Shown piece by piece: positions 23,043 to 33,467 of a stretch of 64,000 bases of DNA; positions within the stretch are counted from its first letter, which is position 1, and every line of letters begins with the position of its first letter. Location: positions 32,321-96,320 of the IMG/VR virus record IMGVR_UViG_3300021467_000006; one strand, written 5' to 3'. The notes beneath the pieces are model-generated. The model made no database searches. It was given only the letters and a program-made list of their open reading frames with translations, and was not told the origin of the DNA. Position numbers and translations under genes: made by a program. Source of the stretch: a virus.

Positions 23043-23450
23043 CTATGCAGAAAGATCAATTTTTACCCACCCAGTGATTAATTTAGGATGAACATAAGTT
23101 ACTTTTACTTCATCCTTTCCTTGCAAATTTACAAAATATACATATCCAATTCTATTTGGTTTCCAAATTTTACCAAGCAAATCACAAGCCTCTATTTCAA
23201 GGAGTCCTATAAAATTACCACCATACTTTGCATAACTAATAGCCATGTTAAAATCATCCGTCAGATAGACGTGTAAATGCTTTAACTTTGCTTGGACATA
23301 TTCAGAAATTCTCTTCTTAAATTTACATTTTAGTTGGCCACAAAAAGAATACTTCTCTATTACATTATTTATGGTTTGTTTCACATCAATTGGTTTTAAA
23401 CCAGTAATTAAAACTTCATTAGGAGAAATTTTTGTTCCATGATATAGCAT
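23043..23450 (-). CDS. ADP-ribosyltransferase-fold protein
   Basis: 135 aa from ATG 23450; upstream codons in frame would overlap the previous gene and encode GC-rich repeat sequence. LYHGTKIS at the start, GLKP, then VYLTDDFNMAISYA and a late VHPKLITGW match the H-Y-(E) layout of small ART-fold enzymes (LYHGT...GLxP...VYLTxDxxxAxxYA). The final acidic catalytic residue is not clear. Flanked by direct repeats and AT-rich against a GC-richer background, it looks like an inserted gene. Target unknown. Confidence 0.6.
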   Translation of the reverse strand: MLYHGTKISPNEVLITGLKPIDVKQTINNVIEKYSFCGQLKCKFKKRISEYVQAKLKHLHVYLTDDFNMAISYAKYGGNFIGLLEIEACDLLGKIWKPNRIGYVYFVNLQGKDEVKVTYVHPKLITGWVKIDLSA

Positions 23451-23454
23451 TAGA

Positions 23455-23476
23455 ATGCTCACCAACCGAACCCGCC
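23455..23476. repeat. GC-rich direct repeat flanking the ART-like gene, right copy
   Basis: Partner of 23010-23031, lying just upstream of the ART-like start and just downstream of the stop at 23477. Confidence 0.6.
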
Positions 23477-23782
23477 TTAATCCTTCTTCTGCAACAACCC
23501 AGCCACTATCGGTAGTGCTATTTGTGCTAACTGCAACCATCCTCCACCGCCTGCACTACCAACTATGCCCGCAATTACATTCATTACATCCTTGATCTGG
23601 AGCTCGCCGAGGTTGATGCCTTGCTGATCTAGCAACTTGGCAATAGCGCTCAAGTCTAGTCCTTGTGGCTGAGCGTAGAACTGTTGCTCGCCAATTTTGA
23701 TACTACGGACTTGGGCCTCAGCTGGAATGTCTAGCTGGGTTGTAATTGCATGTGTTACGACTACTTCTATGTCCTGTGGCAT
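23477..23782 (-). CDS. Hypothetical protein with hydrophobic glycine-rich C-terminus
   Basis: 101 aa with ribosome site GGAGGG. Beta-rich N-terminal half, then a hydrophobic Gly/Ile/Leu stretch (about 65-97) ending in QKKD that could be membrane-active. Directly downstream of the fibre cassette. No family recognised. Confidence 0.58.
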   Translation of the reverse strand: MPQDIEVVVTHAITTQLDIPAEAQVRSIKIGEQQFYAQPQGLDLSAIAKLLDQQGINLGELQIKDVMNVIAGIVGSAGGGGWLQLAQIALPIVAGLLQKKD

Positions 23783-23791
23783 GTTGCCCTC

Positions 23792-26026
23792 CTATCTAAA
23801 ATTGGCTTGGCCTGAGTAATAGTGCTTACTTCGATGTTCTGTATATGAAATATCGTCCCATTCTATGGTGTACTGCCCATCCGCTGTTGCAGGACTTTTC
23901 TTATGAGTGTATGTACAACTTAATGCAGGCGACTCATTTCCTTGAGTGTCTACAGCCGTAACTACATATTGAGTAGTGCCACTAGTATTTCCTAGCCAAT
24001 CTACCCAAGAACATTTGCCACTTTGGCACCATCCCTTTGGTATTGAGGCTATTCTATTCTGTTGGTTGATAGCAGGGATCGAACCATCTTCAGCATAAAT
24101 ATTGTAATAACGTATCAGTTCTGGGTAGTTAGAATTGTAACTGGTATAAAAGTCACTGGAGCCTGGGTCATCAAGGTCGCCAGGGCTAGATGGATAAACT
24201 GTATCTTGCGAACCTGTACCACTACCATCACTTACGGTGATGGTATATATGTTAGATAAAGTACGGCTTTCAAGACCAGACCACTCAATAGACGTGACAG
24301 CATAATACCATGTTCCGTCACCTGGGGTGTCTGTTGCTTCCCAGTAAGAATCGCCTGACCAGGTGCCATCGCTGAAATCATAACGACTAAAAATATCATA
24401 ACTAACTGTCGTTATGGGTTCCCATGTCGATTTATCAGTAGAACGCCATAATCTAAACTCTTTTATCTCTCTTGGCGGAGGCGGATCATCTGAGTCTTGA
24501 TTTGGCCAACCCCTACTTGTATAGCCTCGTGGTGATGTTGTAGATAGCCTCCAATCCCATCGAATAGTGACAACTCCATTGGTTGCGCTACAGGTAGTAA
24601 TTTCAGGCGGGTGTGGAAATTCTGCAATTACCACAAAAAGGTCACGCACTCCAGTAGAACTTAGCCAGTCAGACCCCACAGCTATTTTCGTGCCATCGGG
24701 GCTTTGCCCAGGCTTAGTGAACTCGTTAGCTGTTTCAGAATGTAGATATGCCAATATGTAGTGGTCTGCATTATTAGTTGAATTGTATTTAGTTATGCAA
24801 ACATTTACTGCCGGACTACCACATGTATGTGCAGCGTAATCTGTCCAACCTGTCCACGCATGATATTGGGTGCCTCCAGGCGTAGTGTAAAGCGCCGTTT
24901 GTGTAGAGTTTTCCACATCAAAGACTCCTGGACTAACTGGAGAAGCATCAGTGTCAGAAAATGCTATATGAGTACCCCATCTATCAGTAACTCCATGGCT
25001 CCAGTAGTCACTAACGAAGTCAGGCAAAGTGCCTGCATTACCATTAACGCATTGAATCTCTTTCTGTGCATCTGTTCCTTCCCACCAGTCGTAAGGGCTA
25101 GTATGATCTACTGTGTGATTCGGAGCGTTATTGTCTGTACCCCATGGTCTCATCCGCCACCAGTCAGCAGCAGTGTGTAAGAGATAAATCCAATATCCTT
25201 GAGAACTGTTCCCTGTAAACATTTCATCATGCCAATCACCCTGTCCAGTAGACGGAGTATTCGCCCAATATGTATCTAATGAGGGTTGGCTGTAACTTAA
25301 TTTGAGTTGACGGGAGCTGGAAGGCTCGATTTGAACAATGTAAAATGGTTCGTTTTCAGCCCAAGTACTGGTTAAGTAGTAGAGGCCATCAGAAGTGATA
25401 GCGTCTTTCATGCCTCCAGTTCTTAATGAAGTAGTGTCACCAGCTATCATGTCTACTATGAGAGTTGAGCTTACCGAAGTGTCACTAATGACTTCTCTAT
25501 ACACTGCATTCTGATCTTTACCAGAGACACCGTTATCATTATATGCTATTGCGTATGCTATGTCTGGAATGGTCGGAGACCAGTCAAAGTATGGTCTCCT
25601 GATGTCTGTTGTACTCACAGATCCATTGATGGGACGCCAATAAGTTCCATCGCTTCTAGCGACATACCACGGATAACCTGTGTTTCTAGTGAACGCTCCT
25701 GTTTCGACCTCTTGCACAAATGCAATTCTTTTTCCATCAGCAGACCAAGGTTGCCAGCCATATTCCGTAACTGACCGAACAGTGTTTACATCAGGAAGTT
25801 GTGACCAAAGAATAACTTCATGGGACGTTGTTGTGTCTTGGTAGATACATAGTTGTGGTTGCCTTATGTAATAGTTATTTGAGTCTTCTCCACTATAATA
25901 TGTATTGCTTCCCTTTCTGGAGGAACGTGCCTCTAACTCGTCTAAATTTTCATACGCAAAAACATTTACTGCAAACAACAAACTCATAAAGAATAAGATT
26001 GTTAAAGTTATCCTTACTGATCGCAT
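23792..26026 (-). CDS. Signal-peptide protein with TolB/WD-like propeller repeats and fibronectin-like domains
   Basis: 744 aa from ATG 26026. The N-terminus is a Sec signal peptide (RSVRITLTILFFMSLLFAVNVFA, cleavage near AxA-Y). Repeats such as WSADGKRIAFVQ and SPDGTKIAVGSDW are TolB/PD40 beta-propeller motifs. The second half has fibronectin-III-like strands (EFRLWRSTDKSTWEPI, QYVVTAVDTQGNESP). Likely an extracellular or surface-associated adhesin-like protein. The signal peptide is odd for a virion protein. Confidence 0.65.
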   Translation of the reverse strand: MRSVRITLTILFFMSLLFAVNVFAYENLDELEARSSRKGSNTYYSGEDSNNYYIRQPQLCIYQDTTTSHEVILWSQLPDVNTVRSVTEYGWQPWSADGKRIAFVQEVETGAFTRNTGYPWYVARSDGTYWRPINGSVSTTDIRRPYFDWSPTIPDIAYAIAYNDNGVSGKDQNAVYREVISDTSVSSTLIVDMIAGDTTSLRTGGMKDAITSDGLYYLTSTWAENEPFYIVQIEPSSSRQLKLSYSQPSLDTYWANTPSTGQGDWHDEMFTGNSSQGYWIYLLHTAADWWRMRPWGTDNNAPNHTVDHTSPYDWWEGTDAQKEIQCVNGNAGTLPDFVSDYWSHGVTDRWGTHIAFSDTDASPVSPGVFDVENSTQTALYTTPGGTQYHAWTGWTDYAAHTCGSPAVNVCITKYNSTNNADHYILAYLHSETANEFTKPGQSPDGTKIAVGSDWLSSTGVRDLFVVIAEFPHPPEITTCSATNGVVTIRWDWRLSTTSPRGYTSRGWPNQDSDDPPPPREIKEFRLWRSTDKSTWEPITTVSYDIFSRYDFSDGTWSGDSYWEATDTPGDGTWYYAVTSIEWSGLESRTLSNIYTITVSDGSGTGSQDTVYPSSPGDLDDPGSSDFYTSYNSNYPELIRYYNIYAEDGSIPAINQQNRIASIPKGWCQSGKCSWVDWLGNTSGTTQYVVTAVDTQGNESPALSCTYTHKKSPATADGQYTIEWDDISYTEHRSKHYYSGQANFR

Positions 26027-26757
26027 CCTAACCACCCTGTTGAGCTGACATCTACATGGTCAATATAATAATGAATTGGGATATTGGTAGCGTTATCTCC
26101 ATACTGTCCTAATTTAATCCTCTGAAAATCTGTCTCTGGATTATTTGTGCCACTACCTTGAGAAATGCCATCTATCTTCCATTCCCAGTTATTACTAGAG
26201 TTATCCCAATATGCTTCAACACAATATGTTGTTCCAGTGGAAATGGTATATGTATCTCTTGAAGCGTATCCGCTCCAAAGTTGCAGCTCAAGGTTGCCAC
26301 TGGTTTTGGCTAATTTTATTGCTGCATTCGAAGCGTCCCCCACTGAGTCAGTACTTCTTGGGACAAATATATAATAACTGTCTCCATCAGCTAAGCTCTC
26401 CGATTCTAGGTAGAATATGAATCTTACATATATTGCTGAATGGCTAGTTGAAAGATCTGTATATGTATGTGCCCTAGAATAAGTACCAGTAGGAATCTCT
26501 ATTTCTAACCATTCCCCGTCAAAACCGCATTCAGAAGAACCAGGAGTAGTATTTTCGTCTTCATCAACCGTACCCCCACTAATATTCTCAGTCCAAGTAT
26601 TATCATATCCAGTTGAATCAAATGTCTCATTGAGTAGGTCACCAGATGAAAACGTACCACAAGATGTTCCTCCACCACTAGGAAAGTTCCTGACTACAAT
26701 CATCCCAGAGCAGAACAAGAAAATTAAGCATATGAATGGTATCAGTAGCTTTCTCAT
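26014..26757 (-). CDS. Signal-peptide protein with LamG/concanavalin-like domain
   Basis: 247 aa. Hydrophobic N-terminus LLIPFICLIFLFCSGM contains a lipobox-like FCSG, so a lipoprotein is possible. The rest is a jelly-roll lectin-like domain (FDSTGYDNTW, AIYVRFIFYLES, YYIDHVDVSS). It may bind glycans. Overlaps the propeller gene by 13 bases. Confidence 0.65.
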   Translation of the reverse strand: MRKLLIPFICLIFLFCSGMIVVRNFPSGGGTSCGTFSSGDLLNETFDSTGYDNTWTENISGGTVDEDENTTPGSSECGFDGEWLEIEIPTGTYSRAHTYTDLSTSHSAIYVRFIFYLESESLADGDSYYIFVPRSTDSVGDASNAAIKLAKTSGNLELQLWSGYASRDTYTISTGTTYCVEAYWDNSSNNWEWKIDGISQGSGTNNPETDFQRIKLGQYGDNATNIPIHYYIDHVDVSSTGWLGCDQ

Positions 26758-26759
26758 AA

Positions 26760-29717
26760 TTACTTCTCCACCTTAAGAGCTGCTGTTACCCGCTGTATTG
26801 ATGTAGCATTACCTTCAACCACAAAAGCAAGGATATCTCCAGCGCTGATTGATGTTGTCCAACCTGTCAATGTCGGATCTTCATACTTAACGCCGGAGGA
26901 TATAGCTGGCGTGGCACTAGCCGTTATCGAGTCCCCATTCACGGGATGTGTGCTTCCGGCATCAAAGTCTGAGTAAGTACATTTCCAAATGTCCACGGTT
27001 ACTGAGCCCGATTGATCTGCTAGTAAAGTAACGCTCTTGATGGTGCAGTTATAAGGCACTCTGATGTAGAGCTTTTCTCCATCAGTGAGTGCAGAGCCGC
27101 CACCATCTAAAATGACGTTAATTGAGTCGGTAACAACATCGGAGCCATCTAACATATTATCTTCATCTACATTGGTTAAGCTGTTACCAGTGCCATTAGC
27201 GTCAAAAGTTGTGTTTGTGAATGTCTTAGAGTCGCTGGCATAAGCAGATAACTCACTTTGCACATAAGCCGTAGTTGCAATACTGGTATCATTGTCATTA
27301 GCACTGGCTGTAGGTGCCGTTGGGTCACCGGTTAAGGCAGGAGAAGCCAATGGAGCTTTGGCATCGAGTTGGGTCTGGATGGCAGAAGTCACACCATCAA
27401 GATAGCCAAATTCTGTATTGTCCACGCTTCCACCAGCTATCTTGGTTGCGTCTATGGCAGCCGAAGCGTTGATATCTGTGTTAACTATTGCTCCGTCAGC
27501 TATTAGGGCACTAGTAATTACTCCAGTCATGTTAGAATCAATAAGGTACTGCCCCCAATCAGAGCCATCGTAGAACTCAAACCTGTTCTCCGCTTCATCA
27601 TAATTAAGCCAGCCTTCTGACGGCGAACCAGTAGTAAAACCATTCGTGTTACTCACGTCTATATAATGAGAACCGTCAGCGGAGGTGGTCTCGAACCCAG
27701 TTGCCTTGACAACCTTGTTAAACGTAAAATCGTCGTCTGTGATCGTGAGACTTGGGTCTGTTCCGGTTCCGGTATCCCAAGTCCAAGATTTAGAAGCATC
27801 TGTGTTAGTACCAAAAGTGGTGTCATCTATTTCCGTAGTATCTAGAGCAATAGTTACATTCCCACCTGCTCCACCATCGGTGATATCCAATGCCGTACCT
27901 TCAGTAAGCACTCGCTCTGCAGAAAGAGTTGCGTTTGTGGATAGAGTTACATATTCAGCGTCAGTTGGTGCACCTGAACTAGGAGGCACAGCCCATGTGC
28001 CATCGCCCCTAAGAAAATCAGAAGTAGATCCACTGAGCTTCGGAAGTAGCCCATGATAGCTTGTGGTTGCATTGAGATCAGTATTGTCGTCAGGTGTACC
28101 AAAGTCATCTAGTTTAGTAGTTGTCAAGGCCAATGTACCACTTGTGGATGGCAACGTAATGTTTATGTCTGAGGTGGGGTCATCAGTAGGAGCTATAATA
28201 CTGAGTTCATTAGTATCATCAGTGGTTCCCTCCCATATGAGCATCGTGGTTCCAGTTGAGACCACTCCATCCGTGAAAGCTGCACCAGATGAGAAGGCTG
28301 GGCCTACATCTGTAATATCACCACTTCCGCTAGGGGTTCCCCAACTTGGTGCAGATGTGGCACCATTGCTCATCAAATATGTACCAGAAGAACCAAGGGC
28401 AAGTTCGGTTATATTTCCAGAACCATTACTGTAAAACAGCCTCCACGCTGTAGGAGACGCTAATGTCTGTAAATCACTGTCAAGTGCTCCATTTGCAACT
28501 GAACCAGATGCGGAAATAGTCAAATCATCAGCTACTTCATTGTCTGCCCAAGGGTTAGCAGTATTAACCCAGTTAGCTGTTATTGTCTCAGCTTCGTCTA
28601 GCATGGCTATTGAGTCAACATCAGAAAGATCAGAACTGCTTATTTGAGTTCCATTTATCTGATAAACAGCCCCGCTGGGCAGATTCAAGTTTCCAGTGTC
28701 ATCAATCGTAACATTGGAGTTCTGGATCATCTTCCCGTCAGTTCCGTCAAACCTTGCTATTGCATTATCCGTAGAAGAAGAAGGACCTGTTACGTCCCCA
28801 GTACCAGACACAGCATCTGGCACCCAATAAGTACCGTTCCATTTAATTACATCGCCTGTGGATGGTGTGCCACTGATAAAGTCATGTAGACTGATATCAT
28901 TAGCATCATCACCTCCAGTTGCGATATTAAGAACGGGTTGATCTATTTTATTATTATCAAGCCCATCACCAGCTAATAAATCAGGATCAAGTGAATTACT
29001 CACTTCTAATGATTGGTCAGAAATAATTAAGCCATTTCCAGGCATCAATGTGCTAACTGCCCCGTCCGAATCATCCCAAAAGAGAATTGCATCAGTATTA
29101 GGGTCAGTTAGATTTGCTATATCATCCAACCAATCATCATAAGCCTGTACATCTGTTCCTATTTCTAAGCCTAAGTTAGTCCTAGCCGTAGCCGCATTAC
29201 TAGCTCCAGTACCACCATCTGCTATTGCTACATCAGTAGAACCAGGTGCATAATAGTCGGTTCCAGCTACTCCAGCGGAATAACCACTTTCATTCCCAGC
29301 CCCTTTTACCAATCCGTTGATACCAGAAGCCAGCGAATCAAGATCAGAATCAGCAGGTTGGTAGGTACTGGACAAATCAGGAATCATATCTTCATGAATC
29401 TTAACTAATCGCCATACTCCACCACTTGAGTAGTCATCCGGTCTTATCACATTCGGTGAGCTCTCTGCATCCGTGCCGTCAGCATCAAAGATATACTCGT
29501 AAACTGTGACTGTAGTGCCGGAAATTACTGTTACTATGGCAGAGTCACCATCAGCCAAGTCATCCGAGTTAGGTGCCCCACTTGCTGTGATATCCAGTGC
29601 ATCTAAGGCTCCGGTTCCTCCACCAGTTAACGCTGTACAACCATAACGGTTAGCTGCGTAACTCTGGCTACAAACTAGGATAAAAAAAGCTAAAATCAAA
29701 AACAGAATCTTTTTCAT
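26760..29717 (-). CDS. Tail-fibre-like protein with signal peptide
   Basis: 985 aa. N-terminal Sec signal peptide ([20 protein letters not shown]). The body has classic phage fibre repeats: [17 protein letters not shown] near residue 170 and [18 protein letters not shown] with a following [10 protein letters not shown] near 810, plus many Gly/Ser/Asp/Thr-rich beta repeats. The C-terminal about 110 residues form a separate beta domain ([19 protein letters not shown] at the end). Probable receptor-binding fibre; export by Sec is unusual. Confidence 0.78.
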   Translation of the reverse strand: MKKILFLILAFFILVCSQSYAANRYGCTALTGGGTGALDALDITASGAPNSDDLADGDSAIVTVISGTTVTVYEYIFDADGTDAESSPNVIRPDDYSSGGVWRLVKIHEDMIPDLSSTYQPADSDLDSLASGINGLVKGAGNESGYSAGVAGTDYYAPGSTDVAIADGGTGASNAATARTNLGLEIGTDVQAYDDWLDDIANLTDPNTDAILFWDDSDGAVSTLMPGNGLIISDQSLEVSNSLDPDLLAGDGLDNNKIDQPVLNIATGGDDANDISLHDFISGTPSTGDVIKWNGTYWVPDAVSGTGDVTGPSSSTDNAIARFDGTDGKMIQNSNVTIDDTGNLNLPSGAVYQINGTQISSSDLSDVDSIAMLDEAETITANWVNTANPWADNEVADDLTISASGSVANGALDSDLQTLASPTAWRLFYSNGSGNITELALGSSGTYLMSNGATSAPSWGTPSGSGDITDVGPAFSSGAAFTDGVVSTGTTMLIWEGTTDDTNELSIIAPTDDPTSDINITLPSTSGTLALTTTKLDDFGTPDDNTDLNATTSYHGLLPKLSGSTSDFLRGDGTWAVPPSSGAPTDAEYVTLSTNATLSAERVLTEGTALDITDGGAGGNVTIALDTTEIDDTTFGTNTDASKSWTWDTGTGTDPSLTITDDDFTFNKVVKATGFETTSADGSHYIDVSNTNGFTTGSPSEGWLNYDEAENRFEFYDGSDWGQYLIDSNMTGVITSALIADGAIVNTDINASAAIDATKIAGGSVDNTEFGYLDGVTSAIQTQLDAKAPLASPALTGDPTAPTASANDNDTSIATTAYVQSELSAYASDSKTFTNTTFDANGTGNSLTNVDEDNMLDGSDVVTDSINVILDGGGSALTDGEKLYIRVPYNCTIKSVTLLADQSGSVTVDIWKCTYSDFDAGSTHPVNGDSITASATPAISSGVKYEDPTLTGWTTSISAGDILAFVVEGNATSIQRVTAALKVEK

Positions 29718-29728
29718 ATTACACGCTC

Positions 29729-31531
29729 CTATAAGTCTTGGAATGTTATTCCTCCTGTATCTTTATAGTTTATCCCTGCTCCATCCATGAATGTCATATA
29801 TCCAGCCTGAGATGGCGGAGCTGGTGTTGAGGCTAAAGCATACATCCTCTGCATATGCCACCTTCTCCCATCCCACCACAATGCCTTCCTCTCGTCACAT
29901 CCAATGTCAGGCGTGCCGAGGATTGGTTGCTTGTCTATGTCCAAGACTGTCTCGTGGAAGCCTGAGATGGTTGTGCCTGCGTTGATGCAGGGAGAGTTGT
30001 GAGAGAGTCTGAAACCAGATAGCAACGGGTCAGACTGGATATTACCATCTATAGTATCACCATTGCTATCGGACGTATTCCAGGTAGACACTGACATAGC
30101 AGTGCCACGGTAATAGATGACGTTAGCAATACCAGATTTATAAACACAATTATTCTCAAATGTGTTGTTCAGAATATCAGAAGCGTTATCAACTACGATG
30201 CCATAGTTATCAAGGCTATCTTTCGAGTCCAAACCACAGTTATAGACGATGTTGTTAGAGATAATGTTATCCTCTTTATTGTTAGCATCTGTTCTAAGCC
30301 TAATTCCAGCTTCATCACAGTTGAGAATGGTGTTATTGGCTATTTTATTATCATGGCAGACATTAGAACCATAACCCTGTAATTCAATGCCTTGGGCTGT
30401 ACCGTAGCTATAGCAAGGCGAATTGCTAATTGTATCTATGAGATTATAAGCAAATATGTTATGATCGCCGTTGATTTGATTTCTTACAGTAGTATTTAAT
30501 ATACAGTTTCTAACAATCTCGTTATACTGAGTTTTGGTATCCGGCCCGCTAACACTAAATCCCCGCATATAGGAAACATTTGCACCAATTATAACGTTGT
30601 CCGAGATAGTGTTGTACTTGACGCCGTTACCAGTAGAGGTAGCAGTAAGCCCAACACCGCAATGACCCCAATTGGAAATGGTGCAATTGGTTACGTTGCA
30701 ATGTTCAGCACCTTGATAAAGTGTGATTCCATCGTTTAGGTTTATATCTTCGTGGTCATAAGTTCCGTTAAAGCCGGATGATATAGTACAATTCACAATA
30801 TCAATATAAGTAGATGAATCTGGAGTGGAGTCCTGTTGTATTTGCACGCCCTTGACAGCACCATAACCAATTGTACAATTCTCCACAATGGCATGATCTA
30901 CATTGACTAAATATAGACAGGCAGAATACCCACCACGAAGTTCAATGTTCTTGATCTTGATGTATTGTCTGGCTTCCGCATATAAGGCGTAACTAGATGA
31001 ACTACCCTTCATTGACGAATATTCATCGGCCGGATTCTGGGTAGCGTAGACATATAAAGTACTTGAACCAGTATCGTAATACCATTTATAGGTAAAGTTG
31101 ACTGTAGTGGAGGACGTAGCTAAAATTGCCTCATCACCATCTAAATACAGTCGTCCTGGACGAGGGCTATAGCTCATAGACCAAATATTATTGCCATTAT
31201 CTGTCCAATTAGAGGACTCATCCCAACCGGTAAGTTCATTTATTACATTGATAATAATTGTGTCGCCCTCTCTACCCTCAAGAGTAACATATCCGGTAGC
31301 ATCACCTACATCATTACTGCGCCATACTACTTTATCGAATTCAGCAGTTCCTCCTGGAGTACTTGCTAAAACTCTAATCTTGTCGTTCGGCCCTAAGTCT
31401 TCTCCATCAAATGCTGCTTGTATGTCTGTATAGTCGCATCCACTAGAACATACAGTATAGGTAGTCGCCCACCCCACCACGGGCAACAGCAAAAGCATTA
31501 TCAAGGTTACGAGAAAAAACGCTTTCTTCAT
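29729..31531 (-). CDS. Right-handed beta-helix protein with signal peptide
   Basis: 600 aa. Signal peptide [21 protein letters not shown]. The body has the Asn/Ile ladder of parallel beta-helix proteins ([35 protein letters not shown]) and begins YTDIQAAFD, as in pectate-lyase-like folds. The C-terminal tail ([15 protein letters not shown]) is distinct. A polysaccharide-binding or degrading tailspike-like role is plausible; no catalytic site is assigned. Confidence 0.72.
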   Translation of the reverse strand: MKKAFFLVTLIMLLLLPVVGWATTYTVCSSGCDYTDIQAAFDGEDLGPNDKIRVLASTPGGTAEFDKVVWRSNDVGDATGYVTLEGREGDTIIINVINELTGWDESSNWTDNGNNIWSMSYSPRPGRLYLDGDEAILATSSTTVNFTYKWYYDTGSSTLYVYATQNPADEYSSMKGSSSSYALYAEARQYIKIKNIELRGGYSACLYLVNVDHAIVENCTIGYGAVKGVQIQQDSTPDSSTYIDIVNCTISSGFNGTYDHEDINLNDGITLYQGAEHCNVTNCTISNWGHCGVGLTATSTGNGVKYNTISDNVIIGANVSYMRGFSVSGPDTKTQYNEIVRNCILNTTVRNQINGDHNIFAYNLIDTISNSPCYSYGTAQGIELQGYGSNVCHDNKIANNTILNCDEAGIRLRTDANNKEDNIISNNIVYNCGLDSKDSLDNYGIVVDNASDILNNTFENNCVYKSGIANVIYYRGTAMSVSTWNTSDSNGDTIDGNIQSDPLLSGFRLSHNSPCINAGTTISGFHETVLDIDKQPILGTPDIGCDERKALWWDGRRWHMQRMYALASTPAPPSQAGYMTFMDGAGINYKDTGGITFQDL

Positions 31532-31569
31532 TTAAGCCTCCACCGAGCAAATTGTCAGCGAACAAATTG

Positions 31570-32052
31570 CTACGGATAATAAACATCAAACACAATCGTA
31601 ATGGTTGCCTTCTTCGAATCTCCCATCCCTGAGAGGGAAATTGTCATGCTATCCCAAACATGAGTCCAGTCCAGGTAGATGCTTGTTGCAGAGCTGTTAC
31701 TTAGGTTTGTGCCTTGTCCGCCTGTAAGAATCTCTCTTCCATTGCTGTCTTTGATGCTTAGGTCAAAATTATCATCAGGAGTATCTGTTCCGTCTGGTTC
31801 AACAACTATGCAACTATATCCTGCAATATCCAACATCCCCAAGTCGCTGATGGTGATGAAGGCATCTCCATCTCCATTAGAAGTAGCTTCTAATGTAAGT
31901 TTATATCTATTATTGCCATAATATTGTAATCCTGCTTGTGGATTGGTAGGAGACCATGTTCCCGAACTAACTGTATAACTTCCAAGAAGGGCAAAAGAAT
32001 AAACAGGCAGGAATAAACTGAAAACCAATAAAAAGAGCATTACTTTCTTCAT
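31570..32052 (-). CDS. Small secreted beta protein, 160 aa
   Basis: Start at ATG 32052, 8 bases after AGGAG; earlier in-frame starts lack a site. Signal peptide MKKVMLFLLVFSLFLPVYSFA. The mature part is beta-rich with no recognised family. First gene of the signal-peptide cassette, just behind a promoter-like sequence. Confidence 0.62.
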   Translation of the reverse strand: MKKVMLFLLVFSLFLPVYSFALLGSYTVSSGTWSPTNPQAGLQYYGNNRYKLTLEATSNGDGDAFITISDLGMLDIAGYSCIVVEPDGTDTPDDNFDLSIKDSNGREILTGGQGTNLSNSSATSIYLDWTHVWDSMTISLSGMGDSKKATITIVFDVYYP

Positions 32053-32081
32053 TTTCATCTCTCCTATATAAAAGTTATGAT

Positions 32082-32111
32082 AAACTATCAAATCATGAAA
32101 TTTAGTGTCAA
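32082..32111 (-). promoter_or_regulatory. Candidate promoter of the signal-peptide cassette
   Basis: On the minus strand TTGACA (32111-32106), an 18-base spacer, then TAGTTT (32087-32082), 30 bases before the start at 32052, in one of the few intergenic gaps of the late operon. Confidence 0.45.
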
Positions 32112-32129
32112 ATTGCTAATAAATTATAT

Positions 32130-32420
32130 TTAATTACCCAATCCATACTCATCTATTTTTATAGGTATCAACCTTGGAGTTCCTGAAAAAGACCTTGTGT
32201 AATAAATGGGTAATTTTAATTTTGTATCTGGGGTTCCAAATACAAATACCTTATCTCCTACTTTATAATCATAAAAATCCGTAGGTTGAACTTTTGTACC
32301 ATCCTTTAGTGTTATCAATTTATTTATATTATCTTCATTTTCTATAGAAACTACTTCACTGTAATAAAATTGTGTTGTCCTTATTGGTTTTTGTACATAT
32401 TGTTTTTCTGCATCAGCCAT
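32130..32420 (-). CDS. Small baseplate-type OB/SH3-like protein, 96 aa
   Basis: Contains VGDKVFVFGTPDTKLKLP, a motif shared with the 34232 protein (LGVVILGTPNIFIPLP), in a small beta-barrel-like sequence. Probably a virion tip protein by location. Family name not assigned. Confidence 0.55.
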   Translation of the reverse strand: MADAEKQYVQKPIRTTQFYYSEVVSIENEDNINKLITLKDGTKVQPTDFYDYKVGDKVFVFGTPDTKLKLPIYYTRSFSGTPRLIPIKIDEYGLGN

Positions 32421-32422
32421 CT

Positions 32423-33463
32423 CTATTCCTCTTCTGCAGTATCCACAACATAATAAAGAACATCACCAAAATAATTTTGAATTATTAAAGAAGAAGTTGT
32501 AATACCTGGAATTGGAGCTGCTCTAAAACTTCTTCTCCAAGCATACTGAAACTTTCTACCTCCTAATATCAATATTTTATGAGCGGTTACGCTACCACCT
32601 ATAACTTTAAAGTTTAATCTATAAAAAGGCTTAGGCTCTACAGAAAACCAATATTCATACATTTCCCCACATTTACTCTCTTCTGGAGGAAATTCCATCC
32701 TAACAATCAGTGATGGTATCCTCTCATTCTCACCAAATAAAGAAGATTCTTCTGTGGTATAAATCATTTCTATCGAACAATCCAAATCATCAAAATATGT
32801 CTTATTTGTAACATATGCGATAATATCTCTTTCATTATCACTACTTTCAGCTTTCGGGAACATACCTATTTTAAATACCTCAGCTCCCAATCTAGGCAAT
32901 GCTTGCATAATATTTCCAGTTATGTTTTCATATTCATCATCTTCTACAACATCATGTTCTTCATCTGTAACATATGCAACCACTTGGACTCTCAATGCCT
33001 CTTCTTGAGCTTTGTTATATAAATTTTCTAATTGAGTTATTTCATAATTAAATATGTTTTTGTATAATGATGCACTATTTTCACAATATTTTTCATAATT
33101 CTCCCTTAAATCTTTTATACTTTCTTCAGTATCCTTCCATACTTTATATCTCAAGTTATCATCAGAAAAATATCTACTACCGCTTATCCATTGGATATAT
33201 TTGGATATCCATACATAAGAAGAACCCAACATTTTATTTTCTAATTGGTCAGCAGTATAAAATACTGAAGAAGCATAGGTTTGGATGTTATGAAAATGTC
33301 TATAGACATTATAGACATAATTCCTTAAATCAAAAAATATATCCACTCTATTTTCAGTAGTAGAACTTCCTTCATCTCCAGGTGTATTTACTTCACAAAC
33401 ACCTCTAACTGGGCAAATTCCTTTAGGATGCACATATGTTGTCATTCTAATTTCTTTAGCCAT
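32423..33463 (-). CDS. Tail-tip structural protein, 346 aa
   Basis: Helical N-terminal half (long Tyr/Asn-rich helices, about 40-170) and beta-rich C-terminal half. Four Cys in total. No recognised family; placed between baseplate-like genes, so a virion component is likely. Confidence 0.55.
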   Translation of the reverse strand: MAKEIRMTTYVHPKGICPVRGVCEVNTPGDEGSSTTENRVDIFFDLRNYVYNVYRHFHNIQTYASSVFYTADQLENKMLGSSYVWISKYIQWISGSRYFSDDNLRYKVWKDTEESIKDLRENYEKYCENSASLYKNIFNYEITQLENLYNKAQEEALRVQVVAYVTDEEHDVVEDDEYENITGNIMQALPRLGAEVFKIGMFPKAESSDNERDIIAYVTNKTYFDDLDCSIEMIYTTEESSLFGENERIPSLIVRMEFPPEESKCGEMYEYWFSVEPKPFYRLNFKVIGGSVTAHKILILGGRKFQYAWRRSFRAAPIPGITTSSLIIQNYFGDVLYYVVDTAEEE

Positions 33464-33467
33464 AATA

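Noticed and set aside
27685-28434. Long plus-strand frames inside the tail-fibre gene
   Set aside because: They are antisense shadows of a repeat-rich, stop-poor coding sequence without ribosome sites.
23792-32052. Diversity-generating retroelement in the receptor-binding region
   Set aside because: No reverse transcriptase gene or template/variable repeat pair was found.
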